Shown here piece by piece: positions 8,210 through 16,585 of a DNA stretch of 64,000 bases. The notes beneath the pieces were generated by a model. The model saw only the letters and a list, made by a program, of their open reading frames with translations, was not told the origin of the DNA and did no database searches. Position 1 is the first letter of the stretch, and the number at the start of each line of letters is the position of its first letter. Both the position numbers and the translations under genes were made by a program. Origin of the DNA: an uncultured Eubacteriales bacterium (GTDB lineage Bacteria > Bacillota > Clostridia > Christensenellales > Aristaeellaceae); contig CACWXP010000009.1 in NCBI GenBank assembly GCA_902764875.1, positions 59,762 to 123,761 on the forward strand, in the 5' to 3' direction.

Positions 8210-9078
8210 GGTCTCTGTGCCTCCAGTTCCTGCCGGGCCGCCTCGTATTCCTCTCCCTGGGGCGTCCTGTAGTGCCAAAGAATGTTGTTCTCCATAAAGG
8301 ACACACCCTTGCCCTTCACGGTGTGGGCCAGTACGACGCTGGGCTTTCCGCTCCCCGCGTTTGCCTGCGCCCGTTCAAAGGCCGCCCGCAGGGCCCTGGT
8401 ATCGTGTCCGTCAACGCTCTCCGCGTTCCAGCCGAAGTCCTTCCATTTCTGCTCAAAAGGCTCCAGCCGCAGCGTCTTTTCAACCGTGTCCAGGCTCTGC
8501 ATATGGTTGTAGTCAATCACCGCGCACAGCCGGTCCAGGCCGTATTGCGCCGCCTGCAGCGCCGCCTCCCATACCGACCCTTCGTCGCATTCACCGTCGC
8601 CCATCACAACCCATGTCCGCCAGTCTTCCCCGTTCATCCGGGCGCCCAGCGCCATTCCCGTGCCGATCGCGAGCCCGTGGCCCAGTGATCCCGTGGAAAT
8701 CTCAACCCCAGGCACGCCTTTGTGGCTCACATGCCCGCTCAGCACGCTGCCGTTCCCGTAATGGTTCTTCAGCATCTCCACCGGGAAAAAGCCTTTCTCT
8801 GCCAGTGCCGCGTAAACCGCGCTGCCGGCGTGTCCTTTGCTCAGGATCAGCCGATCCCGCTCCGGCATCTGCGGGTTCTTCGGATCCACCCGCAGAATCC
8901 CCGTGTAAAGTACGGCGATGATTTCCGCCACGCTGAACACGCTGCCGATGTGACTTCCCCGGCTGATCCGGCTCATCTCCAGGCCGTTCCGGCGAATCAG
9001 CCACGCCAGCACCTCCGCCCGGTTCGTGTCCGGCTTTCCTGAAAACCCGCTGTGCACTAAAGCCTCATAGTTCTCCAT
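8206..9078 (-). CDS. Transketolase N-terminal subunit (TPP pyrophosphate-binding half)
   Basis: 290 residues. Features are SRISRGSHIGSVFSVAEII near the start, LSKGHAGSAVYAAL, and the TPP/Mg motif GDGECDEGSVWEA around residue 163 ending in the conserved YNHMQS. The ATG at 9078 is preferred because AGGAGAT lies just upstream and family proteins begin near there; a GTG at 9159 overlapping the previous stop would add 27 unconserved residues. It overlaps the C-terminal subunit by 4 nt. Split transketolases of this size are common in polysaccharide loci of Firmicutes. Confidence 0.87.
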   Translation of the reverse strand: MENYEALVHSGFSGKPDTNRAEVLAWLIRRNGLEMSRISRGSHIGSVFSVAEIIAVLYTGILRVDPKNPQMPERDRLILSKGHAGSAVYAALAEKGFFPVEMLKNHYGNGSVLSGHVSHKGVPGVEISTGSLGHGLAIGTGMALGARMNGEDWRTWVVMGDGECDEGSVWEAALQAAQYGLDRLCAVIDYNHMQSLDTVEKTLRLEPFEQKWKDFGWNAESVDGHDTRALRAAFERAQANAGSGKPSVVLAHTVKGKGVSFMENNILWHYRTPQGEEYEAARQELEAQRP

Positions 9079-9155
9079 GAACATCTCCTCAGCGTTCCAT
9101 AAACCCCAAATCCAAAATCCCATATGGTCCGGAGGGACGGTTTCCCGGTCCGTTT

Positions 9156-9848
9156 TCACTCCCCGGTCCGCTTTTCCCTTGCCATATCCTCCGCTTTCCC
9201 GAAAACGCCCTTGATCGTCTCGAAAATCAGCTGACAGTCCAGGGGGAAGCTCTGGCTTTTCGCGTATTCAACCCGCAGCCGGTTTTTCTCCGGAAGGATC
9301 AGCCGCTCAAAGTTCTCAACCGGGTCCTCCTCGCCGACGATCTCATCCTGCGCAATGTAAACGATGCTGCTCCGGTCCGTAACCCCCGGCCGCACCCACA
9401 TGATGCACTGCTGCTCTTCCGTGTACTGCTCCGTGTAAAGCAGCAGTTCCGGCCGGGGCCCGACGAAGCTCATGTCCCCTTTCAGAATGTTGAACAGCTG
9501 CGGCAGTTCGTCCAGTTTCAGCCGCCGCATAATCCGCCCGGCCCGGGTTACCCGGCTGTCGTTTTTCGCGGTGCATCCGCCGGTCTTATCCGCGTCCACA
9601 ACCATGCTCCTGAATTTAAAAATCAGAAACGGCTGGTTGTGATACCCGCCCCGCACGGCCTTGTAAAGCACAGGCCCTTCCGAGTCCAGCTTCACCCAGA
9701 CGGCCAGCGGAATCATCATCACCAGCCCGGGAATCAAAAGAATCAAAGCCAGCAGAAAATCCAGTATCCGCTTCACCACCTTGCTGTAGAAGGGATGCGA
9801 AAGCGGCCCGTCCCAATAAGGCTCCTTCGGCAGTTCCGTCCGTCCCAT
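9156..9848 (-). CDS. Bacterial sugar transferase (undecaprenyl-phosphate initiating type)
   Basis: 230 residues. One hydrophobic helix (residues ~28-50, LDFLLALILLIPGLVMMIPL) is followed by the catalytic domain with FKFRSMVVDADK, RRLKLDELPQLFNILKGDM and FVGPRPEL, the hallmark blocks of WcaJ/CpsE/PglC-like transferases that place the first sugar phosphate on undecaprenyl phosphate at the inner membrane. It is short, of the monotopic PglC-like kind with no five-helix N-terminal domain. AAAGGGG lies upstream of the ATG. First gene of the LicD/transketolase unit. Confidence 0.88.
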   Translation of the reverse strand: MGRTELPKEPYWDGPLSHPFYSKVVKRILDFLLALILLIPGLVMMIPLAVWVKLDSEGPVLYKAVRGGYHNQPFLIFKFRSMVVDADKTGGCTAKNDSRVTRAGRIMRRLKLDELPQLFNILKGDMSFVGPRPELLLYTEQYTEEQQCIMWVRPGVTDRSSIVYIAQDEIVGEEDPVENFERLILPEKNRLRVEYAKSQSFPLDCQLIFETIKGVFGKAEDMAREKRTGE

Positions 9849-9879
9849 AAAAAACCCCTTTAACCTGAAACCCGGCCTC

Positions 9880-10737
9880 TTACCCCTGAATCATATCCAG
9901 TACGTCGTTCAGCCGCTCCAGTTCTTCCCGTGTCGAATACTGCAGCACGATCTTGCCCTTGTTGATGTTTCCCGTCAGTGTGCTCTTCAGTCCGGTCTTC
10001 AGCCGGATCTTGTCCTGCAGTTCCCCAAGCTCCGCCGGCATTTCCGGTGCTTTCCGCTTCCGGGCCGGCCTGTCGGGTTTCAGCGATGCGGCCAGCTGTT
10101 CCAGCTGGCGAACGTTCATGCCTTCGTCCGCTGCCCTGTGGGCCAGGCGGATCTGGTCTTCCCGGCTGTTCAGCCCGGCCAGCACCCGTGCGTGCCCTGC
10201 CGTCAGCAGTCCGTCCCGAACCATCTCGGTCACTTCGTCCGGCAGTGTCAGCAGCCGCAGCATGTTCGCCACCGCCGGCCGGCTCATGCCCAGCCGCGCG
10301 GCGATCTTCTCCTGGGTATAGCCGCACTGGGTTTTCAGCGCGTCGATGCCCCTTGCCGCTTCCATGGGGTTCAGGTCCTCCCGCTGAAGATTTTCAATCA
10401 GCGCGATTTCCATCTGCTGGGTCACGTCCAGGTCCCGAACGATACAGGGAATCGTGTCCACTCCGGCCTTCCTGCCCGCCCGGTACCGCCGCTCACCCGC
10501 AACGATCCGGTATCTTCCCCCCGGCGTCGGAACAACCAGCAAAGGCTGCAGAAAGCCCTGATCCTGAATGCTTGCCGCCAGCTGCGCAATGGTCGTCTCG
10601 TCAAAGGTCTGCCGGGGCTGATCCGGGTTCGGATCCAGCTCACCGATCGGAATCTGCATGATTCCGATGCCGCTGTCCCCGGAATCGGGCAGAAGGGATT
10701 CCAGCCCCCGCCCGAGACCGAATGTTTTCTTTGCCAT
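9880..10737 (-). CDS. parB: Chromosome partitioning protein ParB (Spo0J)
   Basis: 285 residues. The N-terminal tag MAKKTFGLGRGLESLLPD is typical of Spo0J; residues ~30-120 form the ParB CTPase domain with the GERRYRAG box and ENLQREDLNPMEAARG; an HTH follows (YTQEKIAARLGMSRPAVANML) and the C-terminal ~60 residues are the dimerisation region. The ATG at 10737 is preferred over a TTG five codons upstream because GGAG lies 9 nt before it. It follows parA by 24 nt in one operon. ParB loads on parS sites and spreads as a CTP clamp; I saw no parS consensus in the window. Confidence 0.93.
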   Translation of the reverse strand: MAKKTFGLGRGLESLLPDSGDSGIGIMQIPIGELDPNPDQPRQTFDETTIAQLAASIQDQGFLQPLLVVPTPGGRYRIVAGERRYRAGRKAGVDTIPCIVRDLDVTQQMEIALIENLQREDLNPMEAARGIDALKTQCGYTQEKIAARLGMSRPAVANMLRLLTLPDEVTEMVRDGLLTAGHARVLAGLNSREDQIRLAHRAADEGMNVRQLEQLAASLKPDRPARKRKAPEMPAELGELQDKIRLKTGLKSTLTGNINKGKIVLQYSTREELERLNDVLDMIQG

Positions 10738-10761
10738 ATTCCGTTTCTCCAATCTCCGCGC

Positions 10762-11526
10762 TTACTTTCTGTTCCGGGCCAGAACCTCTTTGGCCAGCAT
10801 CTGATAAGCCATCGCCCCGGTGCTCTTCGGGTCATAGATGCAGATGGGTTCCCCGTGGCTCGGGGCTTCGCCCAGGCGTACGTTCCGCGGAATCGTTGTT
10901 GCGAAAACCGTCTTTTTGAAGTGCTTTTTCACCTGGTCAACCACCTGCAGCCCCAGGTTCGTCCGTCCGTCCAGCATTGTCAGCAGGATGCCCTCAATCT
11001 CAAGGTGCGGGTTCAGTGTCCGTTTCACCCGCTGAATCGTGTTCATCAGGGCAGTCACGCCTTCCAGCGCGTAGTATTCGCACTGAATCGGAACCAGTAC
11101 CGTGTCAGCTGCCGCCAGCGCGTTCAGCGTCAGCAGGCTCAGGCTTGGCGGACAGTCAATAAAGACAAAGTCGAATTCGTCGCGCTTCGGGGCAAGCAGC
11201 TTTTTCAGGAAGAACTCCCGTTCCTCCGCGCTCACCAGTTCAACCTCCGCCCCGGCCAGTCGGATGTCGGATCCCGCCAGGCGAAGCTTCTTGATCTCCG
11301 TCTTCTGTATGCAGTCCGCCAGGGACGTCCGTCCCATCATCGCGTCATAAACGGAGTTCCGTTCGTTCACCTTGCCGCCCAGGCCGCTCGTGGTGTTTCC
11401 CTGCGGATCCAGGTCGACCATCAGCACTTTTTTCCCGGCTTCCGCCAGTGCGGCGGAAAGGTTCACGGCAGTCGTCGTCTTCCCGACGCCGCCCTTCTGG
11501 TTCGCAATTGCAATAATCTTGCCCAT
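10762..11526 (-). CDS. parA: Chromosome partitioning ATPase ParA (Soj)
   Basis: 254 residues. [13 protein letters not shown] opens the protein and [13 protein letters not shown] is the deviant Walker A of the MinD/ParA group; VDLDPQGN and [18 protein letters not shown] are the other switch regions. The length fits chromosomal Soj-type ParA. AAGGAGT lies upstream of the ATG at 11526, and a clean promoter is found at 11573-11601. First gene of the parAB operon. ParA binds DNA in its ATP form and is stimulated by ParB to hydrolyse ATP. Confidence 0.95.
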   Translation of the reverse strand: MGKIIAIANQKGGVGKTTTAVNLSAALAEAGKKVLMVDLDPQGNTTSGLGGKVNERNSVYDAMMGRTSLADCIQKTEIKKLRLAGSDIRLAGAEVELVSAEEREFFLKKLLAPKRDEFDFVFIDCPPSLSLLTLNALAAADTVLVPIQCEYYALEGVTALMNTIQRVKRTLNPHLEIEGILLTMLDGRTNLGLQVVDQVKKHFKKTVFATTIPRNVRLGEAPSHGEPICIYDPKSTGAMAYQMLAKEVLARNRK

Positions 11527-11572
11527 GGATACTCCTTGCCGTCCTCCCGTGAGGGCATAAAAATACTTATAC

Positions 11573-11601
11573 AGTATATCCGTTTCCTCCGGGAATGTCA
11601 A
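11573..11601 (-). promoter_or_regulatory. Promoter of the parAB operon
   Basis: Minus strand: TTGACA (11601-11596), 17-nt spacer, TATACT (11578-11573), 47 nt before the parA ATG. Confidence 0.8.
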
Positions 11602-11630
11602 AGGAAAACGCCGCCGGCAGTCCCGGCAGC
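11600..11630 (-). terminator. Intrinsic terminator after the secreted MBL-fold gene
   Basis: Minus-strand stem GCTGCCGG / CCGGCGGC (11630-11610) with a short loop, followed by TTTTCCTTT. It ends against the -35 box of the parA promoter. Confidence 0.65.
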
Positions 11631-11658
11631 GTCCGATCCGCATTCGGTATAAAAGTTC

Positions 11659-12585
11659 CTATTTCCCGTATGTATATTCTTCTGCGATCTTCTCGTATTC
11701 CGGCAGCAGCTCCTGCCGAACCAGCCATTTGCTGCCGTCCGTCTCCATGATGATCGTTCCCCACGTGGCAAACATCATCCTGTCGTATCCGTATTGAATC
11801 ATATGCTTCTGGGCAGCGTGGGTGTTCCCCGCGCTGTGGGTAAAGAAGAAGAATTCCGGATCCACGTCCTCCATGAATTCCAGCGTCAGCAGGCTCTCTC
11901 CGTGGTGCGGATATTTCAGGATGTCCGCCTTCAGATCGTGAATCTCCGCCAGCAGCTTCTGGTCGTTTGGCTCAATATCCGCCGTCAGAAGCACCGAACA
12001 CTCCCCGTACCGGATCATCAGCATCGCAGAGAGATCGTTGCAGGTCCGTTCCCTTCCTTCGATATAGCTGTCCGGAATCCGGATCACCTGCACCTCCGCA
12101 TCCCCGAAGGGAATCGTGTCCCCGTTCGAAAGATCAACCACGGGAATGCCCGCATCCTCCAGCGCCCGGATCGTCGTCGCCTGGTATCCGTAATCCCCCG
12201 GTTTTTCAAGATAGTCGTGGGGAAAAAGTGTGAAAAACGTCCCGATCCCAAGTCCTGCTTCCATCAGCGGAACAATCCCGCCGATGTGGTCCGGATGCGG
12301 ATGGCTGTTGAAGGCGTATTCAACGGAATCCAGCCCCGCCTCCTGCAAAACCCCAAGGATCGTTTTCGCATGGGTGTTCCGCCCCGCGTCGATCAGCATG
12401 CTGTGCTCCCCGAGGGTCAGAAGCATGCAGTCTGCGCCCAGGATCGGGCAAACCCGCAGTGTCATCAGTTCCGCGTCCTCCTGAAAGGCGATGGCTTCGC
12501 TCTCGAAGAAAACCCGCTGCATGTCACTCACCGGAGCCATCCCCAGCGTCAGCCCCAGCAACGCACAAATCAGATGCTTCAGCAT
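11659..12585 (-). CDS. Exported MBL-fold metallo-hydrolase (ComEC C-terminal-like)
   Basis: 308 residues. An N-terminal hydrophobic stretch (MLKHLICALLGLTLGMAP) looks like a signal peptide or anchor. The catalytic domain has SHPHPDHIGG near residue 97 (HxHxDH metal motif), a later LTADIEP and KYPHHG, the pattern of the ComEC/Rec2 C-terminal hydrolase domain that occurs as stand-alone proteins in Firmicutes. There is no competence membrane domain, so a DNA-uptake role is not implied; a secreted nuclease or phosphodiesterase is possible. Own promoter at 12686-12714 and terminator at 11600-11630, so monocistronic. Confidence 0.8.
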   Translation of the reverse strand: MLKHLICALLGLTLGMAPVSDMQRVFFESEAIAFQEDAELMTLRVCPILGADCMLLTLGEHSMLIDAGRNTHAKTILGVLQEAGLDSVEYAFNSHPHPDHIGGIVPLMEAGLGIGTFFTLFPHDYLEKPGDYGYQATTIRALEDAGIPVVDLSNGDTIPFGDAEVQVIRIPDSYIEGRERTCNDLSAMLMIRYGECSVLLTADIEPNDQKLLAEIHDLKADILKYPHHGESLLTLEFMEDVDPEFFFFTHSAGNTHAAQKHMIQYGYDRMMFATWGTIIMETDGSKWLVRQELLPEYEKIAEEYTYGK

Positions 12586-12685
12586 TTTATTCCGTCCACA
12601 ATCCCGTTTTATTTTTCTGTGCCGGCTTCCAGTGCCTTGTTGGTCTCTTCATAACATCCGTTCCTCTTCGTCGATCTTTTTTTCT

Positions 12686-12714
12686 ATTATACAGTGTCAG
12701 TTCACCTCTTGCAA
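12686..12714 (-). promoter_or_regulatory. Promoter of the exported MBL-fold gene
   Basis: Minus strand TTGCAA (12714-12709), 17-nt spacer, TATAAT (12691-12686); about 100 nt of leader before the start at 12585. The rest of the 268-base gap between the two divergent genes shows no further structure. Confidence 0.72.
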
Positions 12715-12853
12715 TTCCGGACTTTCTTCATGGAATAAAGATCACCTTTGACTTTTCGTTTTTTTTCTTTCATGTTCTGTGGTATGATTTGACAGCGGTA
12801 ACGGTAAGCATCATCAAGAACTTTGTGATTTTGACAGCGAAGGAGGAGCCGCC

Positions 12854-13366
12854 ATGATCAGGCTGGAAAGAATCAGCGGAAAGAACGTCTGGGAGATTCT
12901 GAAGCTGCGGGTCAGCGACGCCCAGAAAAGCTTTGTCGCTCCGATTGATGTCAGCATCATTGAGGCCTATATCGCCGTCTCCCATCACGGTCATGCGTTT
13001 CCTTTCGGAATCTATGATGACGAAACGCCGGTGGGCTTCTGCATGATCGGGTTCGGCACGGATGACGACTGGGAGGATGCTCCGGCCATCGCAAAAGGCA
13101 GCTACAATCTGTGGCGGTTCATGATTGACGAAAGATATCAGCGGAAAGGGTATGGCAGGGCTGCCATGCATCTGATTCTGGATTTCATCGCCGGTGAACC
13201 CTGCGGGCCGGCGGAATACTGCTGGCTGTCCTACGAGCCGGAAAACACGGCGGCAAAAGCACTGTATGCGTCATTTGGCTTCACCGAAACCGGAGAATGG
13301 GATGGCGGCGAAGTCATTGCCGCGCTGAAACTAAACTGGCCAAAGACTATGCCGCTTATATGTTAG
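12854..13366 (+). CDS. GNAT-family N-acetyltransferase (SpeG/BltD-like)
   Basis: 170 residues. The acetyl-CoA pyrophosphate loop is YQRKGYGRAAM (residues ~98-108), preceded by the beta strand LWRFMIDE, and followed by LSYEPENTAAKALYASFGF, the usual last helix and strand. Length and N-terminus (MIRLERISGKNVWEILKL) resemble spermidine/diamine acetyltransferases, but the substrate cannot be told. AAGGAGGAG lies ahead of the ATG. Alone on the plus strand, convergent with the next gene. The last ~10 residues after VIAALKL are longer than usual. Confidence 0.85.
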   Translation: MIRLERISGKNVWEILKLRVSDAQKSFVAPIDVSIIEAYIAVSHHGHAFPFGIYDDETPVGFCMIGFGTDDDWEDAPAIAKGSYNLWRFMIDERYQRKGYGRAAMHLILDFIAGEPCGPAEYCWLSYEPENTAAKALYASFGFTETGEWDGGEVIAALKLNWPKTMPLIC

Positions 13367-13386
13367 GGCAGATCATGGCTGAAATG

Positions 13387-13416
13387 AAAAAGGAGCCGTT
13401 CGTCTGAAACAGCTCC
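13387..13416 (-). terminator. Terminator of the secreted beta-rich protein gene
   Basis: Minus strand: GGAGC (13416-13412), loop with an internal TTC/GAA pairing, GCTCC (13396-13392), then TTTTTC. It lies 20 nt past the stop at 13438 and between convergent genes. Confidence 0.6.
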
Positions 13417-13437
13417 CTGCAATGCTGTTGCCTGTCT

Positions 13438-14874
13438 TTATTTGATGATAATCGTCTTCCCGGATACGGCGGAATGCTGTTCGCCGCCGGAGGTGGTGCT
13501 CCGCGCACCGTAAATCTCAAACTTCAGCCTGATCCCGTTTTCCGGATCCGTCGGCTCGTCGTAGGTGTAGATATATTCCATATCCCCTTCCGCTGCTTCC
13601 ACGTCAAATTCGGCGTATTTGCCGAAGTCAAGATTCACAAACCGAAGCAGGGAAGCATTGTCACCCCTGTAAACCGTGATATGATATTTTTCGATATTCC
13701 CCGGTGCCTTCCAGGTCAGCCGGACCTGATTGCCGTTCAGCTGTTCGCAGGAAAGCGTCGGCGCCAGCACCCATTCGTTTTTGATTTCAATATTGGCGTC
13801 CGCAGAGTAGGATCCTTTTTCTCCTTTCAGCGTCGGCACAATGTTGATGCAGTACCCGCCGTTATTCAGATCCCTTACGACGAACTCATGTCCCTTTGTG
13901 CTGCCCAGCCGTTCTTCGCCCATCGCAATACCGAGCACCTTGTTGATTTTCATCACCGCGTATTCAACGCCCGTGCCGTAATCTTCGTGATCCCAGGTCA
14001 CTGTCAGCTGGCCGTCAGCAGTCTGCGAAGCAAACGTGATCACCGGCGCCGTTTTCCACAGCGGCGCAAGCCGGTAAACCAGCTCGGCGCTGACCTTCGA
14101 ATCGCTGACGACGCTTCCTTCCTTCTCTCCGGTCGTAAAGTCGGTGGCGTATTTCCTGAACTGCACCGTAAACCGGTATTCCCCGTCAATCTCCGGAACA
14201 AAGCATTCATGGCTGCGCAGAAATTCCGGATCCAGAATCAATGAAACCATGGACCCGTTCTCACTGATCAGTTCCTTCTCCGCTTCTCCTTTTGTGTTGA
14301 AAGTCACATAGCTCATATTGCTTCCGCGCTTAATGGTCAGCAGATATTCATCCGCCACGTAAGGATCCTCAAAGGAAAGAACCACCCGGTTCTGTGAATC
14401 GGTCACGGCGGAAAGTCTCTCCGGCCTGGCATTCATGATCTGATTCGGTTTGTAGTCAATCTCCAGCGTCCTGGATGGATTTCCGGGCGTAAATTCCTTC
14501 GGATCCAATCCCAGCGTCGCAAGATCCAGCGTGATATTCCCGCCGCCGAGCCCGAAAGCATCCAGATTAATGTTGAATTTTGTGTCTGAATCAATGTCAG
14601 TCACATAAACCGGATACACAATGATGGAATGGGTACCTTTCCCCGCGTTGAGAATCTGGTGGTTGAAAGGCGTGTCTGTAACTTTATTCCCGTCCACGAA
14701 AACCTGATAAAGCGGAGCATTTCCTTCCCACTCAATATAGATTTTTCCGACCGACTGTTCGTAAGCCTTCGTAATCACCGGTGCTTTCGCCCAGTCTTCC
14801 TCCTCGGCCGCCCCGGCGCAAAAAACCGCCGGCACAAGCAGCAATACGGCTAAAATACACAGGATTTTCTTCAC
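13438..14874 (-). CDS. Secreted repeat protein with fibronectin-III-like beta modules
   Basis: 478 residues. A signal peptide (MKKILCILAVLLLVPAVFCA) is followed by acidic EEEDW. The mature chain has three or four ~90-residue modules, each with the same phrase: APVITKAYEQSVGKIYIEWE, APVITFASQTADGQLTVTWD, APTLSCEQLNGNQVRLTWK. These are the B/C strands of Fn3-like folds and end in YHITVYRG-type strands. There is no catalytic motif, sortase signal or lipobox. The start is GTG, 30 nt behind the NusG-like gene with GAGGA upstream, so probably co-transcribed with it. Function unknown; surface adhesion or binding is inference. Confidence 0.7.
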   Translation of the reverse strand: MKKILCILAVLLLVPAVFCAGAAEEEDWAKAPVITKAYEQSVGKIYIEWEGNAPLYQVFVDGNKVTDTPFNHQILNAGKGTHSIIVYPVYVTDIDSDTKFNINLDAFGLGGGNITLDLATLGLDPKEFTPGNPSRTLEIDYKPNQIMNARPERLSAVTDSQNRVVLSFEDPYVADEYLLTIKRGSNMSYVTFNTKGEAEKELISENGSMVSLILDPEFLRSHECFVPEIDGEYRFTVQFRKYATDFTTGEKEGSVVSDSKVSAELVYRLAPLWKTAPVITFASQTADGQLTVTWDHEDYGTGVEYAVMKINKVLGIAMGEERLGSTKGHEFVVRDLNNGGYCINIVPTLKGEKGSYSADANIEIKNEWVLAPTLSCEQLNGNQVRLTWKAPGNIEKYHITVYRGDNASLLRFVNLDFGKYAEFDVEAAEGDMEYIYTYDEPTDPENGIRLKFEIYGARSTTSGGEQHSAVSGKTIIIK

Positions 14875-14904
14875 GTGCCTGTCCTCCTCATATCGCGATG
14901 GAAC

Positions 14905-15714
14905 TCAGCCCAGCGCCTCCAGCGCTCTCTTCAGCTGCTCGGCCCGGGCCTCCAGCTCCGCGGCTCTCTCCCGCAGTACGGCGTTCTGAATCCGCAGTCC
15001 TTCCTCGTCCTCCGGTGCTTCCGGCAGTATTTGGAAAACCGTCTGCTGTGCTGCCGTTTGCCCTGCTGCGGCTCCGGCGATTCTCTTTGCTTTCCGGTCG
15101 CGTCTTTTGTACTGTGCGATCGTCTGCCAGGGAACGTTGTATTCCTTCGCGGCTTTCTGGATGCCGACCCTCGCTTCCAGCTCCAGCATTTCCCTGATCT
15201 GCGCTTCCGTGAATGTATATTTGGGTCCTTTTTGTGCCGTCCCGTTCTCTCCGGTTTTTTTGCCGGGTTCGGTTCCCGCAGCGTCTTCGTCTTCCTCGGA
15301 TACCGCAGGGATCGGTTTTCTGTACGTTTCAGCCGTTTCCGGATCCAGCGGTTCAACTGCCAGCCAGTACATTCTGTTTTCCCCGAGAAGCTTTACGCAA
15401 ACGTTGATTCGCTCCGCTTCGATTTCCGTAATATCGCCTTCAACGGCCTTCAGCGGTCCTTCCGAAAAGCTCCTGTTGGCGTGATCTAGAACAGAAGGCT
15501 GAGGATTCGAAAGTGCCTCGATCATCTTCCATTCATCCTCCGGTACCCGCACTGTCCCCGGAACATACTGCGTCGTAAACACATATCCCGGAACAACAGG
15601 TTGCTTCCCGTCACGGCCGTATTCATCCACGGAATGATACATCGGCAAAAAACCGTTGGCAATTTTCCGAGCCTGTTTTTTCTCCGTTCCCGGACCCACT
15701 CGTAAACAATACAT
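14905..15714 (-). CDS. NusG paralog (LoaP/UpxY-like) with C-terminal HTH and coiled coil
   Basis: 269 residues. Residues 1-~80 resemble the NGN domain of NusG (MYCLRVGPGTEKKQARKI, then VVPGYVFTT). Residues ~85-120 carry a KOW-like segment, SEGPLKAVEGDITEIEAERI, as in LoaP antiterminators. After an acidic linker comes an HTH-like stretch (FTEAQIREMLELEARVG, then KEYNVPWQTIAQYKRRDRK) and a final coiled coil. Housekeeping NusG and LoaP stop at ~170-180 residues, so the tail is extra. Own promoter at 15835-15863; followed by the secreted protein gene. Specialised processive antitermination is inferred from the family only. Confidence 0.7.
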   Translation of the reverse strand: MYCLRVGPGTEKKQARKIANGFLPMYHSVDEYGRDGKQPVVPGYVFTTQYVPGTVRVPEDEWKMIEALSNPQPSVLDHANRSFSEGPLKAVEGDITEIEAERINVCVKLLGENRMYWLAVEPLDPETAETYRKPIPAVSEEDEDAAGTEPGKKTGENGTAQKGPKYTFTEAQIREMLELEARVGIQKAAKEYNVPWQTIAQYKRRDRKAKRIAGAAAGQTAAQQTVFQILPEAPEDEEGLRIQNAVLRERAAELEARAEQLKRALEALG

Positions 15715-15834
15715 TCTGTCTGCACCTCGTCATCATCATCTGTCAGGATTTGCAAAGCAACAGCATAAACATACCTGTTATCTCGTATGGAAATCATTGA
15801 TCTCAATCTCACAGATTCTCTGATCAATGAATGT

Positions 15835-15863
15835 ATAATACATGAATTATATGACTGCGTCAA
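15835..15863 (-). promoter_or_regulatory. Promoter of the NusG-paralog operon
   Basis: Minus strand TTGACG (15863-15858), 17-nt spacer, TATTAT (15840-15835). It leaves a ~115-nt leader before the ATG at 15714, in which I could not identify a defined structure. Confidence 0.75.
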
Positions 15864-16033
15864 TGATGTGAACAGCCGAACCGACAGTTTCTTGGCATTT
15901 GTCTTTGCATTTACCTGCTTTATAAATCATTCCGGATATGATACAATGAACCCGGATGACGGAATCAGCATCTGTACGTCCCCGACATCGGGCTCTGATT
16001 TCCATACATAAAAAAACGGAGGCGGTTTCCTTG

Positions 16034-16585
16034 GTGAAAGAAATCTGCGGCGCGAAAACCGTTGTCAGCGAAACGGCGGTGCGTCAAAAATACGAAAGGC
16101 TGACGCTCGCGCTGATTGCACGGAATCTTTCCGTCACAACCATGGAAAGCTGCACCGCTGGCCAGATCGCGTCTCTGATCACCGATACGGAGGGTGCCTC
16201 CGCCATTCTGAAGGGTGCCTTTGTCACTTATTCAAACGAAGCCAAAATCCGCCAGGGCGTACCGGCGGAAGTCATCGAAAAATACGGCGTATATTCCGCT
16301 GAAACCGCTGCGGCAATGGCGGAAACCTGCCGCAGAGCCTTCCGTGCCGATCTCGGCATCGGCGTCACCGGCAGTTTTGGAAACACAGACCCTGCCAATG
16401 CCGACAGCATTCCGGGAGAAGTCTTTTTCGCCGTTGCCGCCGATCACGGTACCGAATGTTTCCGCTGTGCCGTGCCTCCGCAGGCCTCCCGCCTGGCCTA
16501 CAAGCTGTATATAGCGGATGTCATTGCGGATTATGTGCTGCCCCGTTATGCTGCATCATCCGATTCTTCTTCTGTCGTCAGATAA
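16034..16585 (+). CDS. CinA C-terminal domain protein / nicotinamide-nucleotide amidase
   Basis: 183 residues of the PncC/CinA-C family: SVTTMESCTAGQIASLITDTEGAS (nucleophile region), FVTYSNEAKIRQGVP, and GIGVTGSFGNTDP. The family deamidates NMN to NaMN in pyridine-nucleotide salvage. The N-terminal CinA domain is absent, as in stand-alone PncC. GGAGGCGG at 16018-16025 precedes TTG (16031) and GTG (16034); either may be the start. The last 40 nt overlap the end of the convergent binding-protein gene, so both C-termini are encoded by the same duplex. Confidence 0.85.
   Translation: MKEICGAKTVVSETAVRQKYERLTLALIARNLSVTTMESCTAGQIASLITDTEGASAILKGAFVTYSNEAKIRQGVPAEVIEKYGVYSAETAAAMAETCRRAFRADLGIGVTGSFGNTDPANADSIPGEVFFAVAADHGTECFRCAVPPQASRLAYKLYIADVIADYVLPRYAASSDSSSVVR

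Noticed and set aside
9880-11658. parS site near parAB
   Set aside because: No TGTTTCACGTGAAACA-like palindrome seen in or around the operon by eye.
15522-15863. Possible leader peptide or alternative gene overlapping the NusG paralog start
   Set aside because: It overlaps the NusG-like frame out of phase, has no ribosome site, and its sequence shows no family features.
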